Part shown: piece by piece, positions 1 to 6,316 of the stretch
How the letters are laid out: every line of letters begins with the position of its first letter
Position numbering within the stretch: the stretch's first letter is position 1
DNA from: Clostridia bacterium
GTDB taxonomy: Bacteria > Bacillota_A > Clostridia > Oscillospirales > CAG-272
DNA length: 10,739 nt
Assembly: GCA_017547395.1 (NCBI GenBank)
Contig: JAFYPS010000022.1
Location: 1-10,739 of the forward strand
Direction of reading: 5' to 3'
Position numbers and translations under genes: made by a program
Notes under the pieces: model-generated
What the model was told of the DNA's origin: nothing
What the model saw: only the letters and a program-made list of their open reading frames with translations
The model's database searches: none

Positions 1-157
1 CACAGTTGAGAGGAGTGGTAAGACCAACCTCTTCACCGCAAACTGCAGCGGAAAGAACCTCACGGCTGATAATGCCTGCGGCAGCGGCTGCATCATACAC
101 AGTCGTGCCGTTTTCTACGGAGACAATCTCTCCGCTTGAAAACTTTACAGAAATCAT
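1..157 (-). CDS. thrS: Threonyl-tRNA synthetase, N-terminal TGS domain (3' part cut off by window edge)
   Basis: Partial gene of which only the first 52 residues are visible. It starts with ATG at 157, preceded by AAGGAG (166-171) at 8 nt. The protein begins MISVKFSSGEIVSVENGTTV and continues with an Ala-rich helix, a V-C-G-E-E turn and LTTPLN. This matches the ubiquitin-like TGS domain that opens bacterial ThrRS (compare the family pattern of 'F-x-D-G', 'A-G-T-T-x-x-D-I-A', 'V-N-G-E-L-V-D-L-x-x-P-L'). ThrRS charges tRNA-Thr in the cytosol. The gene lies 25 nt after the DUF362 gene with no terminator or promoter between them, so both are probably controlled by the T-box at 1369-1572, whose apparent ACC specifier supports the assignment. 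Other TGS proteins (RelA/SpoT, YchF, DRG) carry the domain internally or at the C-terminus, so an N-terminal TGS favours ThrRS. The catalytic core and editing domain lie outside the window. Confidence 0.87.
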   Translation of the reverse strand, partial: MISVKFSSGEIVSVENGTTVYDAAAAAGIISREVLSAAVCGEEVGLTTPLNC

Positions 158-182
158 TGTTTTTTCTCCTTGTATATGTTTT

Positions 183-1346
183 TTATATTTTGAACTTTAT
201 GTTTGCTATTTTTGCAATCGGATTCTGATATGCATAAATAGCCTTTTTAGGACACATCTCCTGACAACAGTAGCAGGAAATGCATTTTTTGTAATCATAG
301 ACGGGTGGCTTACCCTTTTTCTTGAAATTAACCGCTCCGCCTTCAACGGGACAGCTCTTTACGCAGATTCCGCAGGAAACGCAGAGCTTTTTGTCTATCT
401 TGGGACGGCGGCTGATAAGCTTTTTGAACGGGCGGAGAAAAGAGATTTCTCCTTTATCCTCGATGCCGCGATACACGTCAAAGTCCTTGTCACCGTATCT
501 TTCTCTTGCTTCGTCTACGGTTATTGTCCCGTCTTCGGTGACAACTTCGATTTCGCAAGCTTTGCACGTGCCTACACCCATAGCGTCTCCGACTACGTTT
601 GTCGGGACAAGCAACGGGTCAAGGTAAACAAGCGAAGCAAAAACAGTATCAAGCGCAACGGAGTCGGTCGAGGCGAGTATTACCCCCATTTTCTTGGGAG
701 TGCCGGACTGCGGGCCGTTACCCTCCATAGCCATAACACCGTCCATAATATGAAGCCTTGGCTTAAGCAAAAGATTGAGGTCGGCAAGCATTTTTGCAAA
801 CGAGGAAGCACTTGGATATTTCACGTGTGCCGCACCCTTGTTGAGTCCGAAAACACATCCGAAAATATTTTTCTGCGCACCCGTTATGCGTTCAAGCATA
901 TGCGTTTTCATCTTGCAGACGTTGATTATTCCGTCACATTCGACAATACCGTTTGCGATGACGAATTCATTTGCCGTCCTGCCTTCGGGAAAGGGAACGG
1001 AGCGACCTCCAAAAAAGTCTGCAAGAGGAATATTAAGCTCGTCTGCAACTGCGCCGACGCCGCTTTCCTTTGCGATGGCGTTTAAGTCGCCGTGCCCCTG
1101 CGAGTCGCCGTAGAAAAGATTTGTGTATCCGTTTTTCTGCAGATACTCGGCAACTCCGCGGAAAACCTCGGGGTGAGTGGTACACGCTTTTTCAGGCGGG
1201 CATTTGGTGAGAAAATTAGGCTTTAGCAGCAGTTTTTCTTCTCTTGAAGCGACTTTATCTACTCCGCCGATAAGGTCGATAGCCTTTGCTACTGCCTCGG
1301 GTGCATCGGAATAGCTGTCGCATTTTACAAGCGCAACCTTTGCCAT
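183..1346 (-). CDS. DUF362 domain protein with C-terminal 2[4Fe-4S] ferredoxin domain
   Basis: The 387-residue protein has a DUF362 domain over roughly residues 1-310 and a bacterial-type ferredoxin module at the C-terminus. The two cluster motifs are CVSCGICVKSCP (Cys322, 325, 328, 332) and CISCYCCQEMCP (Cys355, 358, 361, 365), each followed by Pro as in classical 2[4Fe-4S] ferredoxins; Cys360 is an extra cysteine in the second. No signal peptide or membrane segment is seen, so it is probably cytosolic. DUF362-ferredoxin proteins are common in anaerobes and presumed to take part in electron transfer, but no reaction is firmly known and none is claimed. The start at ATG 1346 is chosen because AGGAGGA (1355-1361) lies 8 nt upstream. 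A longer in-frame start at 1427 would translate the T-box attenuator and is rejected. The gene directly follows the T-box leader and precedes thrS by 25 nt, implying co-regulation with threonyl-tRNA charging. Confidence 0.88.
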   Translation of the reverse strand: MAKVALVKCDSYSDAPEAVAKAIDLIGGVDKVASREEKLLLKPNFLTKCPPEKACTTHPEVFRGVAEYLQKNGYTNLFYGDSQGHGDLNAIAKESGVGAVADELNIPLADFFGGRSVPFPEGRTANEFVIANGIVECDGIINVCKMKTHMLERITGAQKNIFGCVFGLNKGAAHVKYPSASSFAKMLADLNLLLKPRLHIMDGVMAMEGNGPQSGTPKKMGVILASTDSVALDTVFASLVYLDPLLVPTNVVGDAMGVGTCKACEIEVVTEDGTITVDEARERYGDKDFDVYRGIEDKGEISFLRPFKKLISRRPKIDKKLCVSCGICVKSCPVEGGAVNFKKKGKPPVYDYKKCISCYCCQEMCPKKAIYAYQNPIAKIANIKFKI

Positions 1347-1368
1347 AGCATCTTTCCTCCTGTGAAAT

Positions 1369-1400
1369 AAAAAACCCCGACGGCTATTTGCCGTCGGGGT
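1369..1400 (-). terminator. T-box attenuator (rho-independent terminator)
   Basis: Read on the minus strand, CCCCGACGGC (1399-1390) pairs perfectly with GCCGTCGGGG (1384-1375) around the loop AAATA, followed by six T (1374-1369). It lies between the T-box motif and the DUF362 ribosome binding site, the position expected of a leader attenuator. A second hairpin GTGCAAAA/TTTTGCAC (1419-1412 with 1406-1399) sits between the T-box and this stem and shares its last bases with the terminator foot. It may take part in switching between the two states. Confidence 0.9.
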
Positions 1401-1572
1401 GCAAAAACATCTTTTGCACGGTTCCACCCGCGTTTTTTACTCGTTGAGTTATGAAATTATACGGGCTTTACCGTAAGAAAAGTGGTACCCGAAGATTTTT
1501 CCCGAGGCGTCTTTCAGCCAATGAACGCCATCTCTTATCGGTAATTGTAAAAACGGACGTGTCTTTTCCTGC
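1369..1572 (-). ncRNA. T-box riboswitch leader, predicted tRNA-Thr specific
   Basis: On the minus strand the leader carries the T-box signature GGGTGGAACCGTGC (about 1417-1430) followed by an attenuator hairpin and U-run. Stem I can be drawn: basal helix GAAAAG (1568-1563) with CTTTTC (1482-1477), and an upper arm with CCGA/TCGG, an AGAGA bulge and a GGCGT/ACGCC hairpin near 1505-1535. Immediately 5' of the 3' basal strand sits TACCA, so ACC (1486-1484) followed by A occupies the expected specifier position and would pair with a tRNA-Thr anticodon. A small ACGG/CCGT hairpin (about 1461-1474) may be stem III. The UGGA in the T-box bulge predicts a tRNA with discriminator base U73. By family mechanism, uncharged tRNA-Thr stabilises the antiterminator and lets transcription enter the DUF362 and thrS genes. 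Transcription should start near 1572. The T-box call is strong; the Thr specificity is inferred from stem layout and from thrS downstream. Confidence 0.9.
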
Positions 1573-1578
1573 ATTAAG

Positions 1579-1607
1579 ATTATAGTCGCAAAAGGCCTGT
1601 TTGTCAA
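1579..1607 (-). promoter_or_regulatory. Perfect-consensus sigma-A promoter of the T-box/DUF362/thrS unit
   Basis: On the minus strand, TTGACA (1607-1602) and TATAAT (1584-1579) are separated by exactly 17 bp, a 12/12 match to the housekeeping consensus. The -35 box begins 4 bp after the mgsA stop codon (1611-1613). The predicted start near 1572 falls just before T-box stem I. A strong constitutive promoter followed by an attenuator fits leader-controlled expression. Confidence 0.92.
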
Positions 1608-1610
1608 GAG

Positions 1611-2045
1611 CTAAATCTGGGCTTTTTTGCGGCGGTTGTACTCAGAACGGGGGTTGATAAATTCGCGCCAGTTAAGGTCACCGCGGTCAAGCGCACACAC
1701 AAGCACTTCGGCTGTGGCGATGTTTGTAGCAACGGGGACGTTGTGTACGTCGCAAAGGCGGAGAAGCTGATGCTCAGCCTCGTCAAACTCAGCCTTCGGA
1801 ACGGTGTCGCGGAAATAGAGAAGAACGTCGATTTCATCATATGCAACGCGTGAAGCAATCTGTTGCTCACCGCCCGTTTCGCCGGGGAGAAGTTTTTCTA
1901 TCTCAAGACCGGTTGCCTCGGAAATGTAGTGCCCTGTAGTCTGTGTAGCACATAGGTTATGCTTTGACAGAATTCCGCAGTAAGCGATGCAAAACTGTGT
2001 CATAAGTTCTTTCTTTGTATCACTGGCGATTATTGCTATGTCCAT
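1611..2045 (-). CDS. mgsA: Methylglyoxal synthase-like protein with altered active site
   Basis: The 144-residue protein has the full length and fold signature of methylglyoxal synthase, which converts dihydroxyacetone phosphate to methylglyoxal and phosphate in a bypass of lower glycolysis. Visible family motifs are AIIASD (residues 4-9), ATQTTGHYIS (33-42), EATGLEIEKLLPG (43-55), GGEQQ (58-62), FRD (78-80) and CDVHNVPVATNIATAE (98-113). Aligned by hand with the E. coli enzyme (offset 11), Asp20 and Asp91 are kept as Asp9 and Asp80. The catalytic base Asp71 is Glu60, His98 of the P-H-x-P-D motif is Phe87, Asp101 is Ala90, and His19 is Ser8. The GTTG phosphate-loop motif reads QTTG. Activity is therefore uncertain. 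The ATG start is supported by AAGGAAG (2054-2060). The gene lies 29 nt after minD, in the same unit. In many Clostridia mgsA adjoins min/rod genes, which supports orthology. Confidence 0.82.
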   Translation of the reverse strand: MDIAIIASDTKKELMTQFCIAYCGILSKHNLCATQTTGHYISEATGLEIEKLLPGETGGEQQIASRVAYDEIDVLLYFRDTVPKAEFDEAEHQLLRLCDVHNVPVATNIATAEVLVCALDRGDLNWREFINPRSEYNRRKKAQI

Positions 2046-2074
2046 GTGTACACCTTCCTTTACAGTATTTGTGT

Positions 2075-2854
2075 TTATCTGAAGAGAAATTTCTTTCTTT
2101 TGATTTTTTTGAATCCGTCAAGCAGAGGCACGTTTTCCTTGCAGATGCGTCTTGCTATGTTCATAAACGCAGTACGGCTGTTGCTGTGCTTTTCGGAGAA
2201 AACGTTCTTTCCCTCTTCCGAGAGGATAGACAGATGAGCGTCAAGCGGGACAACGCCGAGAAGCGGAGTGCGCGTGCGGTCTATCATCTCAAGTATGCCT
2301 GCACGCTTTTTAAAGCTTTCGGGAGCCATATCCATACCGTTTATAATGAGATACTGCGTTTCGACAGCGTTTTCGTCAAGCATCATACCCGATTTTTCCG
2401 CGGCGCGGATTGCAGTCGGGTTCTGTGACGAAACTATAAGTGCCGTGTCGCAGGCAGGGGCAGAGAGCGCTACCGATTCGTGCGCGCCTCCCGAAGTATC
2501 GATGAGAATAAAGTCAAACTCATATACTTCGTCAAGACGGCAGAGTGCTTTCTCAAAATCTTCGGCATTCATTTCGCCGCCGTAACGGAACGGACCGCCG
2601 ATAAATGCGAGATTAGGATAAACGGGATGCAGAGTAACCGCGCTTTCGCAATCTGCGCGTCCTGTTACAAGGTCGCATATATCGTAAATAAAGCTGTCCT
2701 CAAGACCGAGCATAAGGTCGAGAGAGCGGTTGCCAAGGTCAAAGTCGATAAGCAGAACGCGCTTGCCGAGAAGAGCGAGAGCGGTAGCAATTCCGATACT
2801 GACCGTGGACTTTCCGACACCGCCTTTACAGGAGGTAATAAGTATTCTATGCAT
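2075..2854 (-). CDS. minD: MinD-family P-loop ATPase (septum-site determination, MinD-like)
   Basis: A ParA/MinD-superfamily ATPase of 259 residues, close to the usual MinD length. It has the deviant Walker A motif CKGGVGKST (residues 9-17, with signature Lys10 and Lys15), Walker A' DFDLGNRSLD (37-46), the MinD-like LMLGLEDSFIYD (47-58) and Walker B FILIDT (115-120). The basic, hydrophobic C-terminus GFKKIKRKKFLFR (247-259) looks like the MinD membrane-targeting amphipathic helix. In known systems MinD dimerises on ATP, binds membrane and recruits MinC to block FtsZ at the poles. No minC, minE or divIVA is in the window, so a role as a stand-alone MinD-like or ParA-like positioning ATPase is also possible. 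ATG 2854 has AGGAGG (2860-2865) 5 nt upstream. It is the first gene of a probable minD-mgsA operon, with a promoter at 2886-2914. Confidence 0.78.
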   Translation of the reverse strand: MHRILITSCKGGVGKSTVSIGIATALALLGKRVLLIDFDLGNRSLDLMLGLEDSFIYDICDLVTGRADCESAVTLHPVYPNLAFIGGPFRYGGEMNAEDFEKALCRLDEVYEFDFILIDTSGGAHESVALSAPACDTALIVSSQNPTAIRAAEKSGMMLDENAVETQYLIINGMDMAPESFKKRAGILEMIDRTRTPLLGVVPLDAHLSILSEEGKNVFSEKHSNSRTAFMNIARRICKENVPLLDGFKKIKRKKFLFR

Positions 2855-2885
2855 GGCGACCTCCTAAAAGTGGCATTATTAAATA

Positions 2886-2914
2886 AGTATATCAAAATCT
2901 TAGTGCGCTGTCAA
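2886..2914 (-). promoter_or_regulatory. Promoter of minD-mgsA
   Basis: On the minus strand, TTGACA (2914-2909) lies 17 bp from TATACT (2891-2886). This is an 11/12 match placed 31 bp upstream of the minD start codon. It diverges from the glyA promoter, leaving about 90 bp of AT-rich sequence between the two -35 boxes. Confidence 0.8.
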
Positions 2915-3007
2915 TAAATAAACTACATAAATGGTGTAAAAAAATGCGGAAATTGCACAAAGAAAAACAAAATCCGTAAAATTTTTGAATATCTTTGAAA
3001 ATCGCTA

Positions 3008-3036
3008 TTGTAAAAAATATGCAAGTGGTGTATAAT
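3008..3036 (+). promoter_or_regulatory. Promoter of glyA
   Basis: TTGTAA (3008-3013), 17 bp, then a perfect TATAAT (3031-3036). The predicted start near 3043 gives a leader of only about 25 nt, too short for a riboswitch, so a glycine or SAM-type leader can be excluded here. Confidence 0.7.
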
Positions 3037-3068
3037 ACTATGGAAAATTCTGAAAAGGCGGGGTTGAA

Positions 3069-4310
3069 ATGATACTTGAAAATATCAATCAGCTGATTTC
3101 GTATGATAAAGAGGTTGGAGAGGCAGTTCTTGCCGAGTACAACCGCCAGAGGAACGGAATTGAGCTTATCGCCTCCGAAAACGTAGTTTCGGATGCGGTT
3201 TTACTTGCTGCGGGATCTATTCTTACCAACAAATATGCAGAGGGTTATCCTGCTCACCGTTATTACGGCGGGTGTATGTGTGTAGACGTCGCGGAGAACC
3301 TCGCAATTGAACGCGCAAAGAAGCTTTTCGGTGCAGAACACGTAAACGTTCAGCCGCATAGCGGAGCACAGGCTAATACGGCGGTGTATTTTGCACTTCT
3401 TGAGCACGGTGATACCGTAATGGGTATGAACCTTGCACACGGCGGACACCTTACTCACGGAAGCCCTGTGAACTATTCGGGCAAGAGTTATAATTTCGTG
3501 CCTTACGGAGTTTCGGAGGATACGGGAAGAATCGATTACGACGAGTTTGAGCGACTTGCAAAAGAGCATAAGCCAAGGCTTATCGTTGCAGGTGCTTCTG
3601 CATATCCTCGAATCATCGATTTTGAGCGGATGGCAAACGTTGCACATTCGGTAGGCGCATACTTTATGGTAGATATGGCGCATATAGCGGGACTTGTTGC
3701 GGCAGGACTTCATCCGTCACCCGTTCCGTATGCCGACATTGTTACCACCACTACTCACAAGACTCTTCGCGGTCCGCGCGGCGGTATGATTATGTGCCGC
3801 GAGGAACTCGGAAAGGCTATTGACAAGGCGATATTCCCCGGAACGCAGGGAGGCCCGCTTATGCACGTTATCGCGGCGAAGGCGGTGTGCTTTGGTGAGG
3901 CTCTGACCGACTCGTTTAAGGAATATCAGGCGCAGATAGTAAAGAATGCGGCTGCTCTGGCTGACACCCTTATTTCCGAGGGCTTTAACCTCGTTTCGGG
4001 TGGCACCGACAATCACCTTATGCTCCTCGATCTTCGCAATATGGGAATTACGGGCAAGGAGCTTGAAGCGAGACTTGATGCGGTTCATATGACCGCAAAT
4101 AAAAATGCAATTCCTTTTGATCCCGAAAAGCCTTTTGTTACAAGCGGAATCCGTATCGGTACTCCTGCGGTAACGAGCAGAGGTATGCGTGAAGAGGAAA
4201 TGAAGAAAATCGGTCACCTTATCGCGCTTTGCGCAAAGGATTTTGAAAACAGTGCCGACTATATCAGGGGCGAGGTTGCGAAACTTTGCGAAGCATTTCC
4301 GCTCTTTTGA
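3069..4310 (+). CDS. glyA: Serine hydroxymethyltransferase
   Basis: A 413-residue PLP enzyme that interconverts serine plus tetrahydrofolate with glycine plus 5,10-methylene-tetrahydrofolate, supplying one-carbon units in the cytosol. The family signature is complete: [11 protein letters not shown] (31-41), [15 protein letters not shown] (54-68), QPHSGAQAN (95-103), [12 protein letters not shown] (200-211), the PLP-lysine motif [14 protein letters not shown] (226-239, Lys231), the GTQGG loop and a C-terminal [15 protein letters not shown]. Length matches the bacterial family (about 410-420), with no sign of truncation. ATG 3069 follows a modest Shine-Dalgarno sequence, AAGGCGGGG, at 3055-3063. 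It diverges from minD, and pfkA follows 51 bp downstream on the same strand with no terminator between, suggesting at least partial co-transcription. Confidence 0.97.
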   Translation: MILENINQLISYDKEVGEAVLAEYNRQRNGIELIASENVVSDAVLLAAGSILTNKYAEGYPAHRYYGGCMCVDVAENLAIERAKKLFGAEHVNVQPHSGAQANTAVYFALLEHGDTVMGMNLAHGGHLTHGSPVNYSGKSYNFVPYGVSEDTGRIDYDEFERLAKEHKPRLIVAGASAYPRIIDFERMANVAHSVGAYFMVDMAHIAGLVAAGLHPSPVPYADIVTTTTHKTLRGPRGGMIMCREELGKAIDKAIFPGTQGGPLMHVIAAKAVCFGEALTDSFKEYQAQIVKNAAALADTLISEGFNLVSGGTDNHLMLLDLRNMGITGKELEARLDAVHMTANKNAIPFDPEKPFVTSGIRIGTPAVTSRGMREEEMKKIGHLIALCAKDFENSADYIRGEVAKLCEAFPLF

Positions 4311-4361
4311 GCATAATATAATTACAGTTTGATTTGATCTGTATGGAAGGAAGTATTAATA

Positions 4362-5426
4362 ATGAGTGAATTCAAGAGAATAGGTATTCTTACTTCGGGT
4401 GGAGACGCGCCCGGTATGAATGCGGCTATCCGTGCAGTTGTACGCACCGCAATAGCACGCGGAGTTGAGTGTATGGGTATTTACCGTGGCTACCGCGGAC
4501 TTATCGAGGGCGATATCCATAAGCTTGATATGCGTTCTGTATCCAATATTATCAACCACGGCGGAACTATGCTTTATTCCGACCGCTGTCCCGAATTCAA
4601 GACCGAAGAGGGTATGAGCGAGGCTGTTGCAAACTGCCGCAGATTTGGCATTGACGGTATGGTCTGCATCGGCGGCGACGGTACTTTCCGCGGTGCTATC
4701 GACCTCACCGAGCACGGTATCCCCTGCGTTGCACTCCCCGGTACCATCGACAACGATATTACCGCTACCGATTATTCTATCGGATTTGACACTGCGGTAA
4801 ATACCACTGTTGAGATGGTTGACCGTTTGAGAGATACCTGTGAGTCGCACGCAAGATGTAACGTAGTTGAGGTTATGGGACGCGATGCGGGTAACATTGC
4901 ACTCCAGACCGCTATTGCAGTGGGTGCTACTGCAGTTGCCATCAAGGAGCTCCCCTTTGACGAGGAGAAGATGCTTGAAGATATCCACACTGCAAGAGTG
5001 AGTGGCAAGCGTAACTTTATCGTAATGGTTGCAGAGGGCGCAGGCGATGGCTACGGCGAAAAGCTTACCAAGCTCATTGAGGAAAAGACCGGTATCGAAG
5101 CGAGATTTGCGCGCCTTGCACACGTTGTAAGAGGCGGTAATCCCTCTCAGCGCGACCGCGTACTTGCATCCCGCATTGGCTCTTACGCTGTTGATATGCT
5201 TATCGCAGGCAGGAGCAACCTTCTTATCGGCGAGCGCTTCAATTCCATTGCCGCAATGAATATTCACGAGGCACTTACACTTGACCATATGTATAAGGAT
5301 AAGCTTAAGGAAGGCGAGCTTGAGAAATTCCCGCCTGAAAAGGTTGCCGAAATGCGCGAGTTCTGCAAGTGGAAGAGAGATAAGTTTGTAGATCTTTACA
5401 AACTTGCTCACGAGATTTCAAGATAA
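4362..5426 (+). CDS. pfkA: ATP-dependent 6-phosphofructokinase
   Basis: Phosphorylates fructose 6-phosphate to fructose 1,6-bisphosphate, the committed step of glycolysis. Motifs seen: ILTSGGDAPGMNAAIRA (9-25), IGGDGTFRG (103-111), PGTIDND (126-132, catalytic Asp130), GFDTAVNT (141-148), VMGRDAG (171-177) and HVVRGGNPSQRD (254-265). GGDGT rather than GGDDT indicates ATP and not pyrophosphate as phosphoryl donor, by the known Gly/Asp rule. At 354 residues it is about 30 longer than the E. coli-type enzyme. The extra sequence is a charged, probably helical tail after about residue 305, rich in Lys and Glu. ATG 4362 follows GGAAGGAAG (4345-4353). It is likely the second gene after glyA and ends at a strong hairpin terminator. 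Confidence 0.96.
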   Translation: MSEFKRIGILTSGGDAPGMNAAIRAVVRTAIARGVECMGIYRGYRGLIEGDIHKLDMRSVSNIINHGGTMLYSDRCPEFKTEEGMSEAVANCRRFGIDGMVCIGGDGTFRGAIDLTEHGIPCVALPGTIDNDITATDYSIGFDTAVNTTVEMVDRLRDTCESHARCNVVEVMGRDAGNIALQTAIAVGATAVAIKELPFDEEKMLEDIHTARVSGKRNFIVMVAEGAGDGYGEKLTKLIEEKTGIEARFARLAHVVRGGNPSQRDRVLASRIGSYAVDMLIAGRSNLLIGERFNSIAAMNIHEALTLDHMYKDKLKEGELEKFPPEKVAEMREFCKWKRDKFVDLYKLAHEISR

Positions 5427-5430
5427 GTTA

Positions 5431-5459
5431 AAAACCGACTGCATTGCAGTCGGTTTTTT
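5431..5459. terminator. Bidirectional rho-independent terminator between pfkA and the AraC gene
   Basis: The perfect stem ACCGACTGC (5434-5442) / GCAGTCGGT (5446-5454) with loop ATT has A-rich sequence on the left and six T (5454-5459) on the right, so it works on both strands. It begins 7 bp after the pfkA stop. Its T-run overlaps the stop codon of the convergent AraC gene (5458-5460). Confidence 0.93.
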
Positions 5460-6237
5460 AATTCTTCTTACTGTTTCTGTACTTTTTTGGCGTTTTTCCC
5501 GTAACGCTTTTGAACTGTTGAATGAATTGTATGTCGCTAGGATAGTCAAGCTCGTCGGCAACCGCCTTTACCGAATAATTAGTCGATGCAAGCAGGTATT
5601 TTGCGTACTCAATGCGGCTATTTATCACGTCGGCAATAGGACTTACAAAAAAGCGTTCCTTGTACAGATGCTGAAAGTAGGAAACGCTTAAATTCATTTT
5701 TTCGGCGAGATCCTTAACCGTCCATTTTTGTGACGGAGAGCTGTAAATCTTTGCGCGAAGCTGGTCCAGTTCACTGCAATAACCGCTTTTTTGCATATCG
5801 GTGTTGCTCATCTGCTCGGCGGTCTTATATAGCAGTATTTGTAAATACAGATTCGACGTGCGCATCGCGTTTTTACTGCTTGAATATTTCTCGCGCTGAA
5901 TGATTTTTATTAGTTCGGAGAGGGTGAAAACGTCTGAAATTTTTACAGGCTCGTCAAGTTTCAGCCCCAGCGACGAAAACTCGCTACGTTCATCATCCGT
6001 CAGGTCAAAGGTTATCCAGTCGTGCAAAAACGGCTCGCCGTTAGCCCCAAAATGATGCGGAGTTGACTTGTCGTATATAAAAACCGTTCCGGGCGTAGCA
6101 TAAACTGTTTTATCCCCTGATTTGAAAAAGGTGTTTGACCTCATGACAAGCATTACGTATTCTATACGGCGCGGCGGTCTTTTTAACACAAAATTTTCAT
6201 TATGACCTCGGTTGTATCCTATTGACTTCAGTTGCAT
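5458..6237 (-). CDS. AraC-family transcriptional regulator
   Basis: A 259-residue regulator. The N-terminal half (about 25-85) looks like the AraC-type cupin effector domain, with a P-G-x-V-F-I-Y segment (49-55) followed by a TPHHF turn (59-63). The C-terminal 100 residues hold two helix-turn-helix units: TVKDLAEKMNLSVSYFQHLYK (about 173-193) and YSVKAVADEL...IQFIQQFKSVTGKTPKKYR (221-254), the latter ending in the AraC signature 'F-K-x-x-x-G-x-T-P-x-x-Y-R'. The start ATG 6237 is chosen because GGAG (6247-6250) lies 9 nt upstream; an in-frame TTG at 6252 would contain that ribosome binding site. It diverges from the GH39-GH43 genes across 109 bp with overlapping promoters, so it most likely controls them in response to a sugar. 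The inducer cannot be read from the sequence. Confidence 0.92.
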   Translation of the reverse strand: MQLKSIGYNRGHNENFVLKRPPRRIEYVMLVMRSNTFFKSGDKTVYATPGTVFIYDKSTPHHFGANGEPFLHDWITFDLTDDERSEFSSLGLKLDEPVKISDVFTLSELIKIIQREKYSSSKNAMRTSNLYLQILLYKTAEQMSNTDMQKSGYCSELDQLRAKIYSSPSQKWTVKDLAEKMNLSVSYFQHLYKERFFVSPIADVINSRIEYAKYLLASTNYSVKAVADELDYPSDIQFIQQFKSVTGKTPKKYRNSKKN

Positions 6238-6276
6238 ATAATCTTTCTCCAAAGCAGAATATATTAGTTTTTTAAC

Positions 6277-6305
6277 AGTATAGCATATTGAAAGAAAAAA
6301 GTAAA
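6277..6305 (-). promoter_or_regulatory. Promoter of the AraC-family gene
   Basis: On the minus strand, TTTACT (6305-6300), 17 bp, then TATACT (6282-6277), with TGC directly before the -10 box (extended -10). It overlaps the forward promoter of the glycosidase genes, so binding of regulator or polymerase on one side should affect the other. Confidence 0.65.
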
Positions 6306-6316
6306 TATGGTACAGT
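6288..6316 (+). promoter_or_regulatory. Probable weak promoter of the GH39-GH43 genes
   Basis: TTGAAA (6288-6293), 17 bp, then TACAGT (6311-6316). The -35 box is 5/6 and the -10 box 4/6, a weak promoter of the kind that depends on an activator. Transcription would begin near 6323, about 24 nt before the GTG start. An ACAGT...TTGAAA pattern occurs twice (6275-6293 and 6312-6326) and could be regulator half-sites. Confidence 0.45.

Noticed and set aside
6..1085. Long open frame on the plus strand (359 codons) opposite the DUF362 gene.
   Set aside because: It is antisense to a clear 2[4Fe-4S] protein with a good ribosome binding site, has no recognisable motif, and its start lies inside thrS without a Shine-Dalgarno site.
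1347..1427. 27-residue N-terminal extension of the DUF362 protein.
   Set aside because: These codons fall in the T-box motif and attenuator hairpin; the ATG at 1346 has AGGAGGA at ideal spacing and starts the conserved sequence.
1611..2045. mgsA as a pseudogene because of its lost active-site residues.
   Set aside because: The frame is intact and full length, the ribosome binding site is good and the rest of the family sequence is well kept, which argues for a maintained function.
3037..3068. Riboswitch in front of glyA.
   Set aside because: The predicted leader is about 25 nt, too short to hold one, and no conserved motif is present.
4317..4322. TATAAT in the glyA-pfkA gap as a pfkA promoter.
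   Set aside because: No acceptable -35 box at 16-18 bp; the nearest, TTGCGA at 4286, is 25 bp away. Possible but not supported.
4356..5411. Long open frame on the minus strand (351 codons) covering pfkA.
   Set aside because: It mirrors pfkA almost end to end, is rich in Cys/Asn/His without any domain pattern, and lacks a ribosome binding site; it is a codon-bias shadow.
6238..6252. TTG start giving the AraC-family protein five extra residues.
   Set aside because: The GGAG at 6247-6250 would lie within those codons; it serves the ATG at 6237.
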